Assembly: GCF_034676545.1 (NCBI RefSeq) | Contig: NZ_JAUCBZ010000015.1 | Coordinates: 1-64,000, forward strand | Length of the DNA: 64,000 nucleotides | Origin: Pararhodobacter sp. | GTDB lineage: Bacteria > Pseudomonadota > Alphaproteobacteria > Rhodobacterales > Rhodobacteraceae | Direction: 5' to 3' | In this document: positions 27,548 to 36,690 of the stretch, one piece after another | How positions within the stretch are numbered: the stretch's first letter is position 1 | How the letters are laid out: each line of letters begins with the position of its first letter | Position numbers and translations under genes: made by a program | Notes under the pieces: generated by a model | Databases searched by the model: none | What the model saw: the letters and a program-made list of their open reading frames with translations, nothing else | Told to the model about the DNA's origin: nothing

Positions 27548-27961
27548 TCACGGCAAGAGATAGTGCGATATTCCGCGCGCAAAAGGGGTGTCGGGGCGAC
27601 CGGCCAGACACGGGAGCGTGACCCCCCTCACAAGCCGCGACAGGGGGTCGGGCAAGCGGCGGCTGGCGGGCCTGTCGAGATCGACAACCAGCACGATCTG
27701 CGCCAGTCGTCGGTACGTCATGGTCACGATGCCAAGGCCGCGGACCTCGATCATGCCGGCGATACTGTGGGGGGCGCGGGCAAAGAGGGTGCCGTTGAGA
27801 GCGGTCAGCAAGACCTGATCATCCGAGACAAGCTGCGCGCCCTCGCCGATCAGGGCCATCGCCAGTTGCGACTTTCCGCTGCCCGAGGCGCCGGTGATCA
27901 ACACGCCGGCGTGTGGACCAAAGGCCACTGCCGAGGCGTGGACATTGGGCGCGGCAGTCAC
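27548..27961 (-). CDS. hprK: HPr kinase/phosphorylase, short alphaproteobacterial form, 137 aa
   Basis: Contains only the kinase core: Walker [14 protein letters not shown] near residue 25, LVSDDQV, and EVRGLGIV, the HprK signature. The N-terminal domain of Firmicutes HprK is absent, as is normal in alphaproteobacteria. Phosphorylates HPr on Ser47. Start is a GTG at 27961 overlapping the chvG stop (GTGA). The longer open frame to 28258 is inside chvG. Links the ChvGI two-component system to the PTS. Confidence 0.9.
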   Translation of the reverse strand: MTAAPNVHASAVAFGPHAGVLITGASGSGKSQLAMALIGEGAQLVSDDQVLLTALNGTLFARAPHSIAGMIEVRGLGIVTMTYRRLAQIVLVVDLDRPASRRLPDPLSRLVRGVTLPCLAGRPDTPFARGISHYLLP

Positions 27962-29676
27962 AGGGGCAGACCGACCACGAAACGGGCACCCAGCGGCGGT
28001 GAGTTGCGGTCGGCGTGGGTCGGGCGGATGTTTTCGGCCCAGATCACGCCGCCATGCGCCTCGACAATCTGCTTGGAGATCGCGAGGCCAAGGCCGGAAT
28101 GGTTGCCGAATTGCTCGACGGAACGTTCGGAATAAAAGCGCTTGAACACTTTGCTCAGGGCTTGGTCGGGGATGCCGGGGCCGGTGTCCTCGACGACGAT
28201 CAGCACGCGGTTCTCGCGTTTGCGCGCCCAGATGCGGACCGCGTCGCCCTCTTCGCAAAACGAGATCGCGTTGGTGATCAGGTTGACAAACACCTGCGCC
28301 AACCGTGCCTCGAGCCCCTGGATCAGCACCGGATCGCGCGGCAGTTCACTGATGAACTCGACGCCCTTGGCCTCGGCCTCCTGGCCCAGATGCTGGCTCA
28401 GGTTGTCCAGCGTCTTGCACAGGTTGAAGGTTTCTTCTTCTTCCTTGACCAACTCGCTGTCCAACCGCGACGCGTTCGAGGTGTCGGAGATCAGGCGATC
28501 AAGGCGACGCACGTCATGTTCGATCACGTCCAGCAGACGCGTGACCTGATCCTCGCGCTTGGCGACGCGCAACGTGCCGACCGCCGAACGCAGGCTGGCC
28601 AGCGGGTTCTTGATTTCATGCGCCACATCGGCGGCGAATTGTTCGTTGGCGTCGATCCGGTCATAGAGCGCCGAGACCATGCCGCGCATGGCCACCGACA
28701 GGCGGCCGATCTCATCGGGGCGGCCTGCAAGGTCCGGGATGCGCACCCGGCCCGGGGACAGACGCCGCGCGTTCTTGTCGCGGCCCAGTTCGGCGGCGGT
28801 GGCCAGATCGGCCAGAGGGTTGGCGATGGTCGAGGCCAGCACGAGGCTGAGGCCGACCGAGACCAGCAGCGCCACGACAAACATCTGCAGCACCTGCTCA
28901 CGCTCGGCACGCAACATGCGTTCGATATTGGCGGGGATTTGCTGCATCACCACCGAGCCGACGACCGTATCCCCCTGAAAGACCGGCGCCACGGCAAGCA
29001 TGCGAAATCCGCCATCCAGCCGCAGAACACGGCTGGTCGAGCGCCCCGTCATGGCCTCGGCGTGCAACTCGGCCAGCAAGGCGGCGGCGTCAGGTTGAGG
29101 CGAGCGCTCGCCCGGAACCAGCGACGACAGGACCGACCAGACCGCGTCAAGCGTGTCCGAAATGATGGTGCGTTGGAGCTCCAGATCATGCGTGGCATCG
29201 GTGGGCGACGCGCGCCCGCCTTGGCCGCGTTGCGCCAGTTCGATGCGGCCCGCGGCGTCCAGCAACAGCACTTCGGTATCCGAATTCAACGACAGCGCCG
29301 ACAGCGCCCGTTCGCGTGCGGCAATCGCCGGTGGCGACGCATAGTCACCGTCCTGCGTCAGGCTGGGCAGCACCGCGAGAATATCCGCCAGACCTTCGAC
29401 CTGCGCGATCAGCGAGATCTCATGCTGCCGGGCGAGGGTGTCCCGGAACGGGTTGGTGAACAAGACGCCCGCGACCAGCAGAACCAGCGCGAGCATGTTG
29501 AACAGGATGATCTTGCGCGCCAGAGGAGACTGGAAAATCGACAACAGGCCACGGCGCGCACGGTGAATGCGCACTTCGGTATCGACCGCGCTTTGCGGCC
29601 GAACCCAATCATCCCCAAGCACCACTTCGCTGTTCGCGCCATGCACTTGTGGGTCTATGTCCGCCCTTGCCGCCAT
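27958..29676 (-). CDS. chvG: Sensor histidine kinase ChvG/ExoS, 572 aa
   Basis: Membrane kinase: first helix around ILFNMLALVLLVAGVLF, a periplasmic sensing region of about 190 residues, second helix around MFVVALLVSVGLSLVLAS, HAMP segment, then DVAHEIKNPLASLRSA with the phosphorylated His, and the ATP domain (VFVNLITNAISF, VVEDTGPGIPD, GLGLAISKQIVEAHGG). ChvG senses acidity/cell-envelope state in rhizobia. Start at 29676; the codon at 29685 is TTG. Overlaps hprK by four bases and lies 32 bases below chvI. Confidence 0.94.
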   Translation of the reverse strand: MAARADIDPQVHGANSEVVLGDDWVRPQSAVDTEVRIHRARRGLLSIFQSPLARKIILFNMLALVLLVAGVLFTNPFRDTLARQHEISLIAQVEGLADILAVLPSLTQDGDYASPPAIAARERALSALSLNSDTEVLLLDAAGRIELAQRGQGGRASPTDATHDLELQRTIISDTLDAVWSVLSSLVPGERSPQPDAAALLAELHAEAMTGRSTSRVLRLDGGFRMLAVAPVFQGDTVVGSVVMQQIPANIERMLRAEREQVLQMFVVALLVSVGLSLVLASTIANPLADLATAAELGRDKNARRLSPGRVRIPDLAGRPDEIGRLSVAMRGMVSALYDRIDANEQFAADVAHEIKNPLASLRSAVGTLRVAKREDQVTRLLDVIEHDVRRLDRLISDTSNASRLDSELVKEEEETFNLCKTLDNLSQHLGQEAEAKGVEFISELPRDPVLIQGLEARLAQVFVNLITNAISFCEEGDAVRIWARKRENRVLIVVEDTGPGIPDQALSKVFKRFYSERSVEQFGNHSGLGLAISKQIVEAHGGVIWAENIRPTHADRNSPPLGARFVVGLPL

Positions 29677-29708
29677 ATTCTTCAATGTATCATGGGCCAG
29701 ACCTGTCT

Positions 29709-30410
29709 TCAGGCCTCGTTGTATTTGTAACCGATACCATAGAGCGTTTCGATCGACGAGAAATCGTCATCGACCGAGCGCATTTTCTTGCGCAGGCGCT
29801 TGATGTGGCTGTCGATGGTGCGGTCGTCGACGTAGACCTGATCATCATAGGCCACGTCCATCAACTGATCGCGGCTTTTGACGAAGCCGGGACGCTGCGC
29901 CAAAGCCTGCAACAGCAGGAATTCGGTGACCGTCAGCGTGACCTCCTGACCTTTCCACACGACAGCGTGGCGCAGGGGGTCCATCGACAGCGAGCCGCGA
30001 ATCATGACCTTGGTTTCTTCGGTGGTGCCGACCTCGTCGTTTTCCACCGCTTGCTGACGGCGCAGAAGCGAGCGTATCCGCTCGATCAGAAGCCGCTGCG
30101 AGAAGGGTTTCTTGACGTAGTCATCCGCGCCCATCCGCAGGCCCAGAACTTCGTCGATCTCGTCGTCTTTCGACGTCAGGAAGATCACCGGCATCTGGGT
30201 TTTCTGGCGCAGGCGCTGCAACAGCTCCATCCCGTCCATGCGCGGCATCTTGATGTCGAGCACCGCCATATCCGGAAGCTTGCGGTTGAACGCTTCGAGG
30301 GCCGATTGGCCGTCATTATAGGTTTCGACCTCGAAACCTTCGGCTTCGAGGGAAATCGACACGGACGTCAGGATATTCCTGTCGTCGTCGACCAGTGCGA
30401 TCTTTGACAT
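29709..30410 (-). CDS. chvI: Response regulator ChvI (OmpR family), 233 aa
   Basis: Receiver domain with DDD acidic pocket (residues 8-10), phospho-Asp52 in [12 protein letters not shown] and Lys in DDYVKKPF; OmpR-type winged helix with [19 protein letters not shown] and [17 protein letters not shown]. First gene of chvI-chvG-hprK-rapZ-EIIA-ptsH, divergent from pckA. In Sinorhizobium and Agrobacterium ChvI controls envelope and acid-response genes, and pckA is a neighbour there too. Confidence 0.96.
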   Translation of the reverse strand: MSKIALVDDDRNILTSVSISLEAEGFEVETYNDGQSALEAFNRKLPDMAVLDIKMPRMDGMELLQRLRQKTQMPVIFLTSKDDEIDEVLGLRMGADDYVKKPFSQRLLIERIRSLLRRQQAVENDEVGTTEETKVMIRGSLSMDPLRHAVVWKGQEVTLTVTEFLLLQALAQRPGFVKSRDQLMDVAYDDQVYVDDRTIDSHIKRLRKKMRSVDDDFSSIETLYGIGYKYNEA

Positions 30411-30746
30411 GGGCCTGTCCTTGTGCTGCTCATTATAGTTTTTTTGTTAAGCACTCTAGATTCTCCACGCCGAGAATCAACTGAATAGTCCCTCAAATTG
30501 CCCGCAATCGGCCATAAATATGCCATAGTCGCTGACGGATTCGCGGATCGCCCCGCCAATTACAACCTGCACGATAGTTTGCGATAACAGGAAATTGTTA
30601 GCGATAAAGGGGTGAATGTGTCCTGTTCGATCCATGAAACGCCATGATATAGCCCAGATGTCGGGTGTACAGACCGCATGCTGCGTGGCAAAGGGCAATT
30701 GGGCAAATCTACTCAAAGCCAGGCAGCAAGGCTAAGGAGCGAGCAA
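30411..30746. promoter_or_regulatory. Divergent chvI / pckA promoter region with GCGATAA direct repeats
   Basis: This 336-base gap has no credible gene and is AT-richer than its surroundings. It holds two direct repeats, TTTGCGATAA (30578-30587) and TTAGCGATAA (30598-30607), exactly 20 bases apart, so on the same DNA face. A poly-T stretch (30441-30447) lies just upstream of chvI. Candidate regulator site, possibly for ChvI; not verified. Confidence 0.5.
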
Positions 30747-32342
30747 ATGACTGCAGGACGCGTCAATCCCAAACATCGTTTGGAAGATCAGGGTATCACG
30801 GGGCTGGGATCTGTGTCCTATAACCTTATCGAGCCCGCGTTGGTTCAATCCGCGATCAGTCGCGGCGAAGGGACTCTGGGACAAGGTGGCGCCTTTTTGG
30901 TGAGCACCGGCCAGTATACGGGCCGGTCACCCAAAGACAAATTTGTCGTGCGTTCCCCCGCTGTCGAGGACAGCATCTGGTGGGAAAACAACGCCGCGAT
31001 GACGCCCGAGGCGTTCGATCGGCTGTATGAGGACATGACCGCCCATATGAAGGGCCGCGATTATTTCGTGCAGGACCTCTTTGGCGGGGCCGATGCAGAG
31101 CACCGTCTGGATGTGCGCATGGTCACCGAACTGGCGTGGCACGGGCTGTTCATCCGGCATTTGCTGCGGCGCCCGTCGCGCGAGGAGCTGGACAGCTTCG
31201 TGCCGGACTGGACGATCATCAACTGCCCCAGCTTCAAGGCAGACCCCAAGCGTCACGGCTGCCGCTCTGAAACGGTGATCGCGCTGAACTTTGAGCGCAA
31301 GATGATCCTGATCGGCAACACCGCCTATGCCGGTGAAAACAAGAAATCGGTGTTCTCGCTGCTCAACTACATCCTGCCCGGCAAGGGCGTGATGGCGATG
31401 CACTGCTCGGCCAACCACGCGATTGACGACCCGGATGATTCGGCGGTTTTCTTTGGCCTGTCCGGCACCGGCAAGACCACGCTGTCGGCGACCCGCCGCA
31501 CCCTGATCGGCGACGACGAGCATGGCTGGTCGGACACCGGCGTGTTCAACTTCGAGGGCGGCTGCTACGCCAAGACCATCAAGCTGGACCCCAAGGCCGA
31601 GCCGGAAATCTACGCCACGACCTCGCGCTTTGGCTCTGTGGTCGAGAACATGGTGTTCGACCCCGAGACGCTGGAACTGGACTTCGAGGACAACTCGCTG
31701 ACCGACAACACCCGCGTCGCCTATCCGCTCGAGGCGATCTCGAACGCGTCGGAAACCTCGCTGGGTGGACACCCCAAGCATATCATCATGCTGACCTGTG
31801 ATGCCTACGGCGTGCTGCCGCCGATCGCGCGGCTGACCTCGGCGCAGGCGATGTATCACTTCCTGTCGGGCTTCACCTCCAAGGTTGCGGGCACCGAGCG
31901 CGGCGTGACCGAGCCCGAGCCAACCTTCTCGACCTGCTTTGGCGCGCCCTTCATGCCGCGTCGCCCCGAGGTTTACGGCAAGCTGTTGCAAGCCAAGATC
32001 GCCGAGCATGGCGCGACCTGCTGGCTGGTGAACACCGGCTGGACCGGCGGGGCCTATGGCACGGGGTCGCGGATGCCGATCCACGCAACCCGCGCCTTGC
32101 TGACGGCGGCGTTGAACGGCACGCTGAACGAAGGCGAATTCCGCAAGGACCCCAATTTCGGCTTTGATGTTCCGGTCTCCTGCGAGGGCGTGGCCGACGT
32201 CCTGCTGGACCCGCGCCGCACCTGGAGCGTGAACGAGGAGTATGACGCACAGGCGCAAAAGCTGGTGCAGATGTTCTCGAATAACTTTGCGCAATATCTG
32301 CCGCATATCGACGACGACGTGAAAGCCGCCGCGATTGGTTGA
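30747..32342 (+). CDS. pckA: Phosphoenolpyruvate carboxykinase (ATP), 531 aa
   Basis: Gluconeogenic conversion of oxaloacetate to PEP with ATP. Kinase P-loop [17 protein letters not shown], the substrate segment [14 protein letters not shown] near residue 50, and [14 protein letters not shown] near the C-terminus. Length fits ATP-type enzymes (520-540). Start at 30747 is seven bases from AAGGAGC; the open frame extends to 30678 without support. Position opposite chvI-chvG and near the regulatory PTS is a conserved arrangement. Confidence 0.97.
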   Translation: MTAGRVNPKHRLEDQGITGLGSVSYNLIEPALVQSAISRGEGTLGQGGAFLVSTGQYTGRSPKDKFVVRSPAVEDSIWWENNAAMTPEAFDRLYEDMTAHMKGRDYFVQDLFGGADAEHRLDVRMVTELAWHGLFIRHLLRRPSREELDSFVPDWTIINCPSFKADPKRHGCRSETVIALNFERKMILIGNTAYAGENKKSVFSLLNYILPGKGVMAMHCSANHAIDDPDDSAVFFGLSGTGKTTLSATRRTLIGDDEHGWSDTGVFNFEGGCYAKTIKLDPKAEPEIYATTSRFGSVVENMVFDPETLELDFEDNSLTDNTRVAYPLEAISNASETSLGGHPKHIIMLTCDAYGVLPPIARLTSAQAMYHFLSGFTSKVAGTERGVTEPEPTFSTCFGAPFMPRRPEVYGKLLQAKIAEHGATCWLVNTGWTGGAYGTGSRMPIHATRALLTAALNGTLNEGEFRKDPNFGFDVPVSCEGVADVLLDPRRTWSVNEEYDAQAQKLVQMFSNNFAQYLPHIDDDVKAAAIG

Positions 32343-32349
32343 GCGGATC

Positions 32350-32943
32350 ATGCCCCACGTTTCACACAGACCAAACCCCGTCCTTGTGGCGGGGTTTGTG
32401 CTATGCGGCGCGTCGCTGACGGCGGCGCAGGCGGACACCGCGATTGCGCAATCGCCACAGGTCGAAACGCTGGTCCCCGGCCTGTTCTGCGCCGCCGAGG
32501 AGCGCAATCAACGCGCCGCACCCGAGACCATCGCGGGCTTTGTCTACGAACCCGTCAACCCGGTCGCGATGGTCGCCGAGGGGCAGGTGGTGCCGGCGAT
32601 GATCGGCCTTGGCTTTGGCGTGCGGTTTACCTTGGCCGACGCCGAGGACGCGGCGCTGGACTATACCGTCACCCATCCGCCGATGCCGCCCGGCATGGTG
32701 ACGGTGCAACGCTGGGGCAGCACGCTGACGGGTGGCAATGTGGGGACGGTGTTTTTCCAATTCGACGTGCCCGAGGAGCTCCAGCCCGGCGACTGGAGCT
32801 TTGCCGCCACCCGCGACGGCGCGCCCGTGTTCCGCGTCGGCTTCACCGTGCGCCCGGCCTCGGAATTGCCGGCGCTGGTGGGCTTGTGTCAGGGCGGATC
32901 GCTGCTGTCGCTCAGCCAAAGAAGCCGCGCCGCAGCAGGTTGA
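32350..32943 (+). CDS. DUF3859-like exported protein, 197 aa
   Basis: N-terminal hydrophobic stretch VLVAGFVLCGASLTAAQ looks like a signal peptide. The mature part has VPGLFCAAEE, then a block VVPAMIGLGFGVRFTLA, which I associate with DUF3859, and an immunoglobulin-like beta pattern ending in VGLCQGG. Two Cys may form a disulfide. Function unknown. The ATG at 32350 is used; an upstream TTG lies in the pckA stop region. It begins eight bases after pckA and its last 32 bases overlap the convergent TauE-type gene. Confidence 0.65.
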   Translation: MPHVSHRPNPVLVAGFVLCGASLTAAQADTAIAQSPQVETLVPGLFCAAEERNQRAAPETIAGFVYEPVNPVAMVAEGQVVPAMIGLGFGVRFTLADAEDAALDYTVTHPPMPPGMVTVQRWGSTLTGGNVGTVFFQFDVPEELQPGDWSFAATRDGAPVFRVGFTVRPASELPALVGLCQGGSLLSLSQRSRAAAG

Positions 32944-33682
32944 CCGCACTGATCATCAGCATGATCAGCGCATAGCGGCGGAATTTCTCGGCATCCAGCT
33001 TGTCCTGCACCACATATCCCAGAAACAGCCCCAGCGTTGACGGCACCAGCATGGCGATGGACAGCGGCAAGGTCTGCGCGTTCAGCAGCCCCGTGCGCAG
33101 ATGCATGAGCAGCAACATGACGCCGCCAACCGTGAAAATCACGCTCATGATGCAGACCATTTCGCGCTTTGGCGTCTTTGCCGCGAGCAGATAGACAATC
33201 ACCGGCGGCCCCCAAACGCCCGAAATCCCGCCATACAGCCCGCCGATCAGCCCGATGGCATATTGCAGCGGGTTGCGCCGGTTGGCCGGGATGTCGGGCG
33301 TCCAGCCGCTGATTTGCAGCATGCTGAACATCAGTACGGCCGAACCCAGCAACAGGAACATGATGTATTGCGGCAAAACCACCGCGAAGGGCGCCGAGAT
33401 CGTGATGCCAACCAAGGTCAGCACGATGATGCGCCAGAAGGCCTTGGCCGAGACCCAGGCCGCACGGAAGCCGAATCGCACCGATTGATGCGCATTCGCC
33501 ACCACAACCGGCAGGATCAACGCCGCCAGTGCGGTTTGTGCGGGCATGAAGGACGGCAACACGGCGATCATGATCAGCGGCAAGGCAAAGCCGATCGCCC
33601 CTTTGACGATGCCGGCCAACAAGGTCACGCCAAACGCCAGCGCAAAGGACCACAGCGGCAAACCGCCCAAGAAAATCTCCAT
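32912..33682 (-). CDS. TauE/SafE family membrane transporter, 256 aa
   Basis: About eight membrane helices in two repeats (LAFGVTLLAGIVKGAIGFALP near the N-terminus and IGLIGGLYGGISGVWGPPVI in the middle, the paired glycine-rich motifs of the family). Members export sulfite, sulfoacetate or other organic anions; the substrate here is unknown. The 3' end overlaps the preceding exported-protein gene by 32 bases tail to tail. Divergent from mcd across 173 bases. Confidence 0.88.
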   Translation of the reverse strand: MEIFLGGLPLWSFALAFGVTLLAGIVKGAIGFALPLIMIAVLPSFMPAQTALAALILPVVVANAHQSVRFGFRAAWVSAKAFWRIIVLTLVGITISAPFAVVLPQYIMFLLLGSAVLMFSMLQISGWTPDIPANRRNPLQYAIGLIGGLYGGISGVWGPPVIVYLLAAKTPKREMVCIMSVIFTVGGVMLLLMHLRTGLLNAQTLPLSIAMLVPSTLGLFLGYVVQDKLDAEKFRRYALIMLMISAVNLLRRGFFG

Positions 33683-33768
33683 GCCGTGCTCCTGATGCGA
33701 TGGGGTTCATCCGGGTGATACAATGCACGCGGCATTGCTGCACGAGCAAAATATCTGCGACATATTCC

Positions 33769-33829
33769 TGCAAATCGCGCCTCATTGTTGAATTATTGTT
33801 GCGCTGCACCTGCGAAGGGTTTATTTGCA
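33769..33829. promoter_or_regulatory. TGCAAA / TTTGCA boxes and ATTGTTG repeat upstream of mcd
   Basis: Between the TauE gene and mcd there is TGCAAATCGCGCC at 33769-33781, resembling the boxes before prpE, an inverted box TTTGCA at 33824-33829, and two ATTGTTG direct repeats (33784 and 33795) 11 bases apart. Weak evidence of shared control with propionyl-CoA genes. Confidence 0.3.
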
Positions 33830-33855
33830 TCCCCAGCATTTTAAAGGAGTCACCC

Positions 33856-35538
33856 ATGCCCCATGATGGACAGGATCTGCAGCGCCCCTCCCCGTTGATG
33901 GACGATCTGCTCGCCCAGGTCGCCGGTGTCATCGCGCCCTTGGAAACGCTTCTGGCGACCGCAACCGACCGCGTGCGGGCAACGGTTTCGGAACAGGGCA
34001 AGATCAGCGCCGGATTGCTGGACGAGCATCAGCGCGCCGCGCATGGCCTTGCGTGGCTGGCTACCTATGTCGAGGCCATTCGCCAGATGCAAACCTGGGC
34101 CGCGCGTCTTGCCGAGGCTGGCAGCCTGACCGAGATGGACCAACTGTTGCTGCAAATCGGCGTCGGGGAATATCTGTGGCAAATCTGGGGTGGTATCCCG
34201 ATGACGCAGGGCGAGATCCTGCGGTTGCAAGATATCGGCCTGTCGCAAGACGATCAAAAACCGCTGACGACGCCTGCAATCATGGCGCTGACCCAGCAGG
34301 GCAACAGCCCCGCTGCGCGCGCGCGTCTGGTCGAGTTGATGCGCGAAAACCATGGTCGGGCGACCTTTGGCAGCACCGGATTGGATGACGAGCTGGAAAT
34401 GATCCGCGACCAGTTCCGCCGCTTTGCCGACGAACGGGTCGCGCCGTTTGCCCATGACTGGCATCTGAAAGACCAGTTGATCCCGATGGAGATCATCGAG
34501 GAACTGTCTGAAATGGGCGTGTTCGGCCTGACAATCCCCGAAGAATTCGGCGGGTTGGGCCTGTCGAAAGCCTCGATGGTGGTGGTGTCGGAAGAACTCA
34601 GCCGCGGCTATATCGGCGTCGGATCGCTGGGCACGCGCTCGGAAATCGCCGCCGAGTTGATCCTGTGTGGCGGCACGCAGGCGCAAAAGGAACAATGGTT
34701 GCCGAAACTGGCCTCGGGCGAGACCTTGCCAACGGCGGTGTTCACCGAGCCGAACACCGGGTCAGACCTTGGCAGCTTGCGCACCCGCGCGGTCAAGGAC
34801 GGCGAGGATTGGGTGGTCACCGGCAACAAGACCTGGATCACCCACGCCGCGCGCACCCATGTCATGACCCTGCTGGCGCGCACCGACCCCGAGACCACGG
34901 ATTACCGGGGCCTGAGCATGTTTCTGGCCGAGAAAACCCCGGGCACCGACGCCGACCCCTTCCCGACCCCCGGCATGACCGGCGGCGAGATCGAGGTTCT
35001 GGGCTACCGGGGCATGAAGGAATACGAGCTGGGCTTTGACGGGTTCAAGGTCAAGGGCGAGAACCTCTTGGGCGGCGAAACCGGTCAGGGCTTCAAGCAA
35101 CTCATGCAGACCTTCGAGAGTGCGCGCATCCAGACCGCGGCCCGCGCCATCGGCGTGGCGCAGAACGCGCTGGAAGTCGGCATGCAATACGCCGAGGACC
35201 GCAAGCAATTCGGCAAGCCCTTGATCGCCTTCCCGCGGGTGGCCGACAAGCTGGCGATGATGGCGGTGGAAATCATGGTCGCCCGGCAGCTGACCTATTT
35301 CAGCGCCTGGCAGAAGGACCATGACAAACGCTGCGACGTCGAGGCGGGCATGGCAAAGCTCTTGGGCGCGCGGGTGGCCTGGGCGGCGGCGGATAACGCG
35401 CTGCAGATCCACGGCGGCAACGGCTTTGCGCTGGAATATCAGATCAGCCGCATCCTGTGCGACGCGCGGATCCTGAACATCTTCGAGGGCGCGGGCGAGA
35501 TTCAGGCGCAGGTGATCGCGCGGCGTTTGCTGGGGTAA
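33856..35538 (+). CDS. mcd: (2S)-methylsuccinyl-CoA dehydrogenase of the ethylmalonyl-CoA pathway, 560 aa
   Basis: Acyl-CoA dehydrogenase fold in residues 175-560: GVFGLTIPEEFGGLGLSKAS, TAVFTEPNTGSDLGSLRTRA, WVVTGNKTWITHAAR, and QIHGGNGFALEYQISRILCD. The about 170-residue N-terminal extension (MDDLLAQVAGVIAPLETLL and following helices) is characteristic of Mcd and absent from short acyl-CoA dehydrogenases. It oxidises methylsuccinyl-CoA to mesaconyl-CoA, passing electrons to ETF. Start at 33856 follows AAAGGAG; upstream in-frame codons to 33700 are non-coding. The other pathway genes (ccr, ecm, mch) are not in this window. Confidence 0.88.
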   Translation: MPHDGQDLQRPSPLMDDLLAQVAGVIAPLETLLATATDRVRATVSEQGKISAGLLDEHQRAAHGLAWLATYVEAIRQMQTWAARLAEAGSLTEMDQLLLQIGVGEYLWQIWGGIPMTQGEILRLQDIGLSQDDQKPLTTPAIMALTQQGNSPAARARLVELMRENHGRATFGSTGLDDELEMIRDQFRRFADERVAPFAHDWHLKDQLIPMEIIEELSEMGVFGLTIPEEFGGLGLSKASMVVVSEELSRGYIGVGSLGTRSEIAAELILCGGTQAQKEQWLPKLASGETLPTAVFTEPNTGSDLGSLRTRAVKDGEDWVVTGNKTWITHAARTHVMTLLARTDPETTDYRGLSMFLAEKTPGTDADPFPTPGMTGGEIEVLGYRGMKEYELGFDGFKVKGENLLGGETGQGFKQLMQTFESARIQTAARAIGVAQNALEVGMQYAEDRKQFGKPLIAFPRVADKLAMMAVEIMVARQLTYFSAWQKDHDKRCDVEAGMAKLLGARVAWAAADNALQIHGGNGFALEYQISRILCDARILNIFEGAGEIQAQVIARRLLG

Positions 35539-35545
35539 ACAGGAA

Positions 35546-35604
35546 GGGGCCTTGCCCCTCTTCGGCTGCGCCGAATTCACCCCAGGATATTTCTGGAACA
35601 AAGA
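35546..35604 (-). repeat. Dispersed intergenic repeat, copy 2 (type B core)
   Basis: Minus-strand order: core TCTTTGTTCCAGAAATATCC, TGGGGTGAA, hairpin TTCGGC-GCA-GCCGAA, hairpin GGGGC-AAG-GCCCC. It sits eight bases after the mcd stop. A further hairpin GGGGGC...GCCCCC follows at 35605-35623. Confidence 0.75.
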
Positions 35605-35682
35605 GGGGGCCCCGTTTGCCCCCTTGACCCGCATTCTGGAGCCTGTGCAGGTTGGTGAAAACCGCCAAGGAAAAGCGCGCGC

Positions 35683-36690
35683 ATGAAGTTGTTCATCACC
35701 GGAGCCTCGGGTTTTATCGCCAAGCATATCGTGTTGCAGGCCTTGAACGCCGGGCATTTCGTGACCGGCTCGCTGCGGTCCTTGGGGCGGGTCGATGAAA
35801 TCCGCGAGGCCCTCGTCCCGCATCTGACCAATTTCCGGAACCTTGAAAACCTGGCTTTTGTGCCGTTGGACCTGACGCAGGATGCCGGTTGGCCCGAGGT
35901 GATGCGCGGGCATGATGCGCTACTGCACACCGCCTCGCCGTTTCCGATTGGCGCGCCCAGGACGGCGGATGACCTGATCATTCCGGCGCGTGAGGGCACC
36001 AGGCGGGCCCTGAGTGCAGCGGCGCATGTGGGTGTCAGGCGTGTGGTCCTGACCTCGTCTTGCGCCGCTGTTTGGGAGCAGGTTCCCACCAGCCGCGACG
36101 CCACGGAGGCCGACTGGACCGATCCGGGCGCGCGGGGCGTTTCGGCCTATACGCAGTCGAAAACCATCGCCGAACGCCTCGCCTGGGAGATCGCGCAGCA
36201 GGCAGGTCTGGCGCTGACGGTGATCAACCCGTCGATGGTCATGGGGCCGCCGCTGGATCGCCATTTCGGCGCCTCGGCCGGGTTGGTGCAGCGGCTGATG
36301 TCGGGCAAGGATCCGATGAACATCGACACCGGGTTGGGCGTTGTCGATGTCCGCGACGTGGCGCGGATGCATATCGCGGCGGTCGAGGACCCCAGCACGG
36401 CGGGCGAGCGGTTCATCGCCAACGCCGGCACGCTCACCTTTCAGGAGATCGGCCTTGCCTTGAAGGCGGCATACCCGGACCGGCGCATTGCAACCACGGT
36501 GGCCCCGCATTGGCTGATCCGGGTGATGGGGCTGTTTGACGCTGATATCCGCGCCGCCGGGCCGCTGCTTGGGCGTCATTTCCGGGCCTCGCACGCCAAG
36601 GCGCAAGCCCGGCTGTGCATGTCATTCATCCCGCCCAAAGACAGCGTTTTGGCCTGTGCGGCCGCCCTGACCGAGATGGGCAGCCACTAG
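35683..36690 (+). CDS. NAD-dependent epimerase/dehydratase family oxidoreductase (dihydroflavonol-reductase-like), 335 aa
   Basis: Extended SDR: N-terminal FITGASGFIAKHIVLQAL, HTASPFPIG, catalytic Ser in VVLTSSCAAVW and Tyr/Lys in YTQSKTIAER. Resembles dihydroflavonol 4-reductase / aldehyde reductase relatives; substrate unknown. Start at 35683 after GGAAAAGCGCGC. Its last four bases overlap the convergent MFS gene. Confidence 0.9.
   Translation: MKLFITGASGFIAKHIVLQALNAGHFVTGSLRSLGRVDEIREALVPHLTNFRNLENLAFVPLDLTQDAGWPEVMRGHDALLHTASPFPIGAPRTADDLIIPAREGTRRALSAAAHVGVRRVVLTSSCAAVWEQVPTSRDATEADWTDPGARGVSAYTQSKTIAERLAWEIAQQAGLALTVINPSMVMGPPLDRHFGASAGLVQRLMSGKDPMNIDTGLGVVDVRDVARMHIAAVEDPSTAGERFIANAGTLTFQEIGLALKAAYPDRRIATTVAPHWLIRVMGLFDADIRAAGPLLGRHFRASHAKAQARLCMSFIPPKDSVLACAAALTEMGSH

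Noticed and set aside
28015..29730. 571-codon open frame on the plus strand
   Set aside because: Antisense to chvG; Gln/Arg/His-rich and without a domain.
33700..33855. N-terminal extension of mcd
   Set aside because: Cys-rich nonsense upstream of a clear AAAGGAG and start at 33856.
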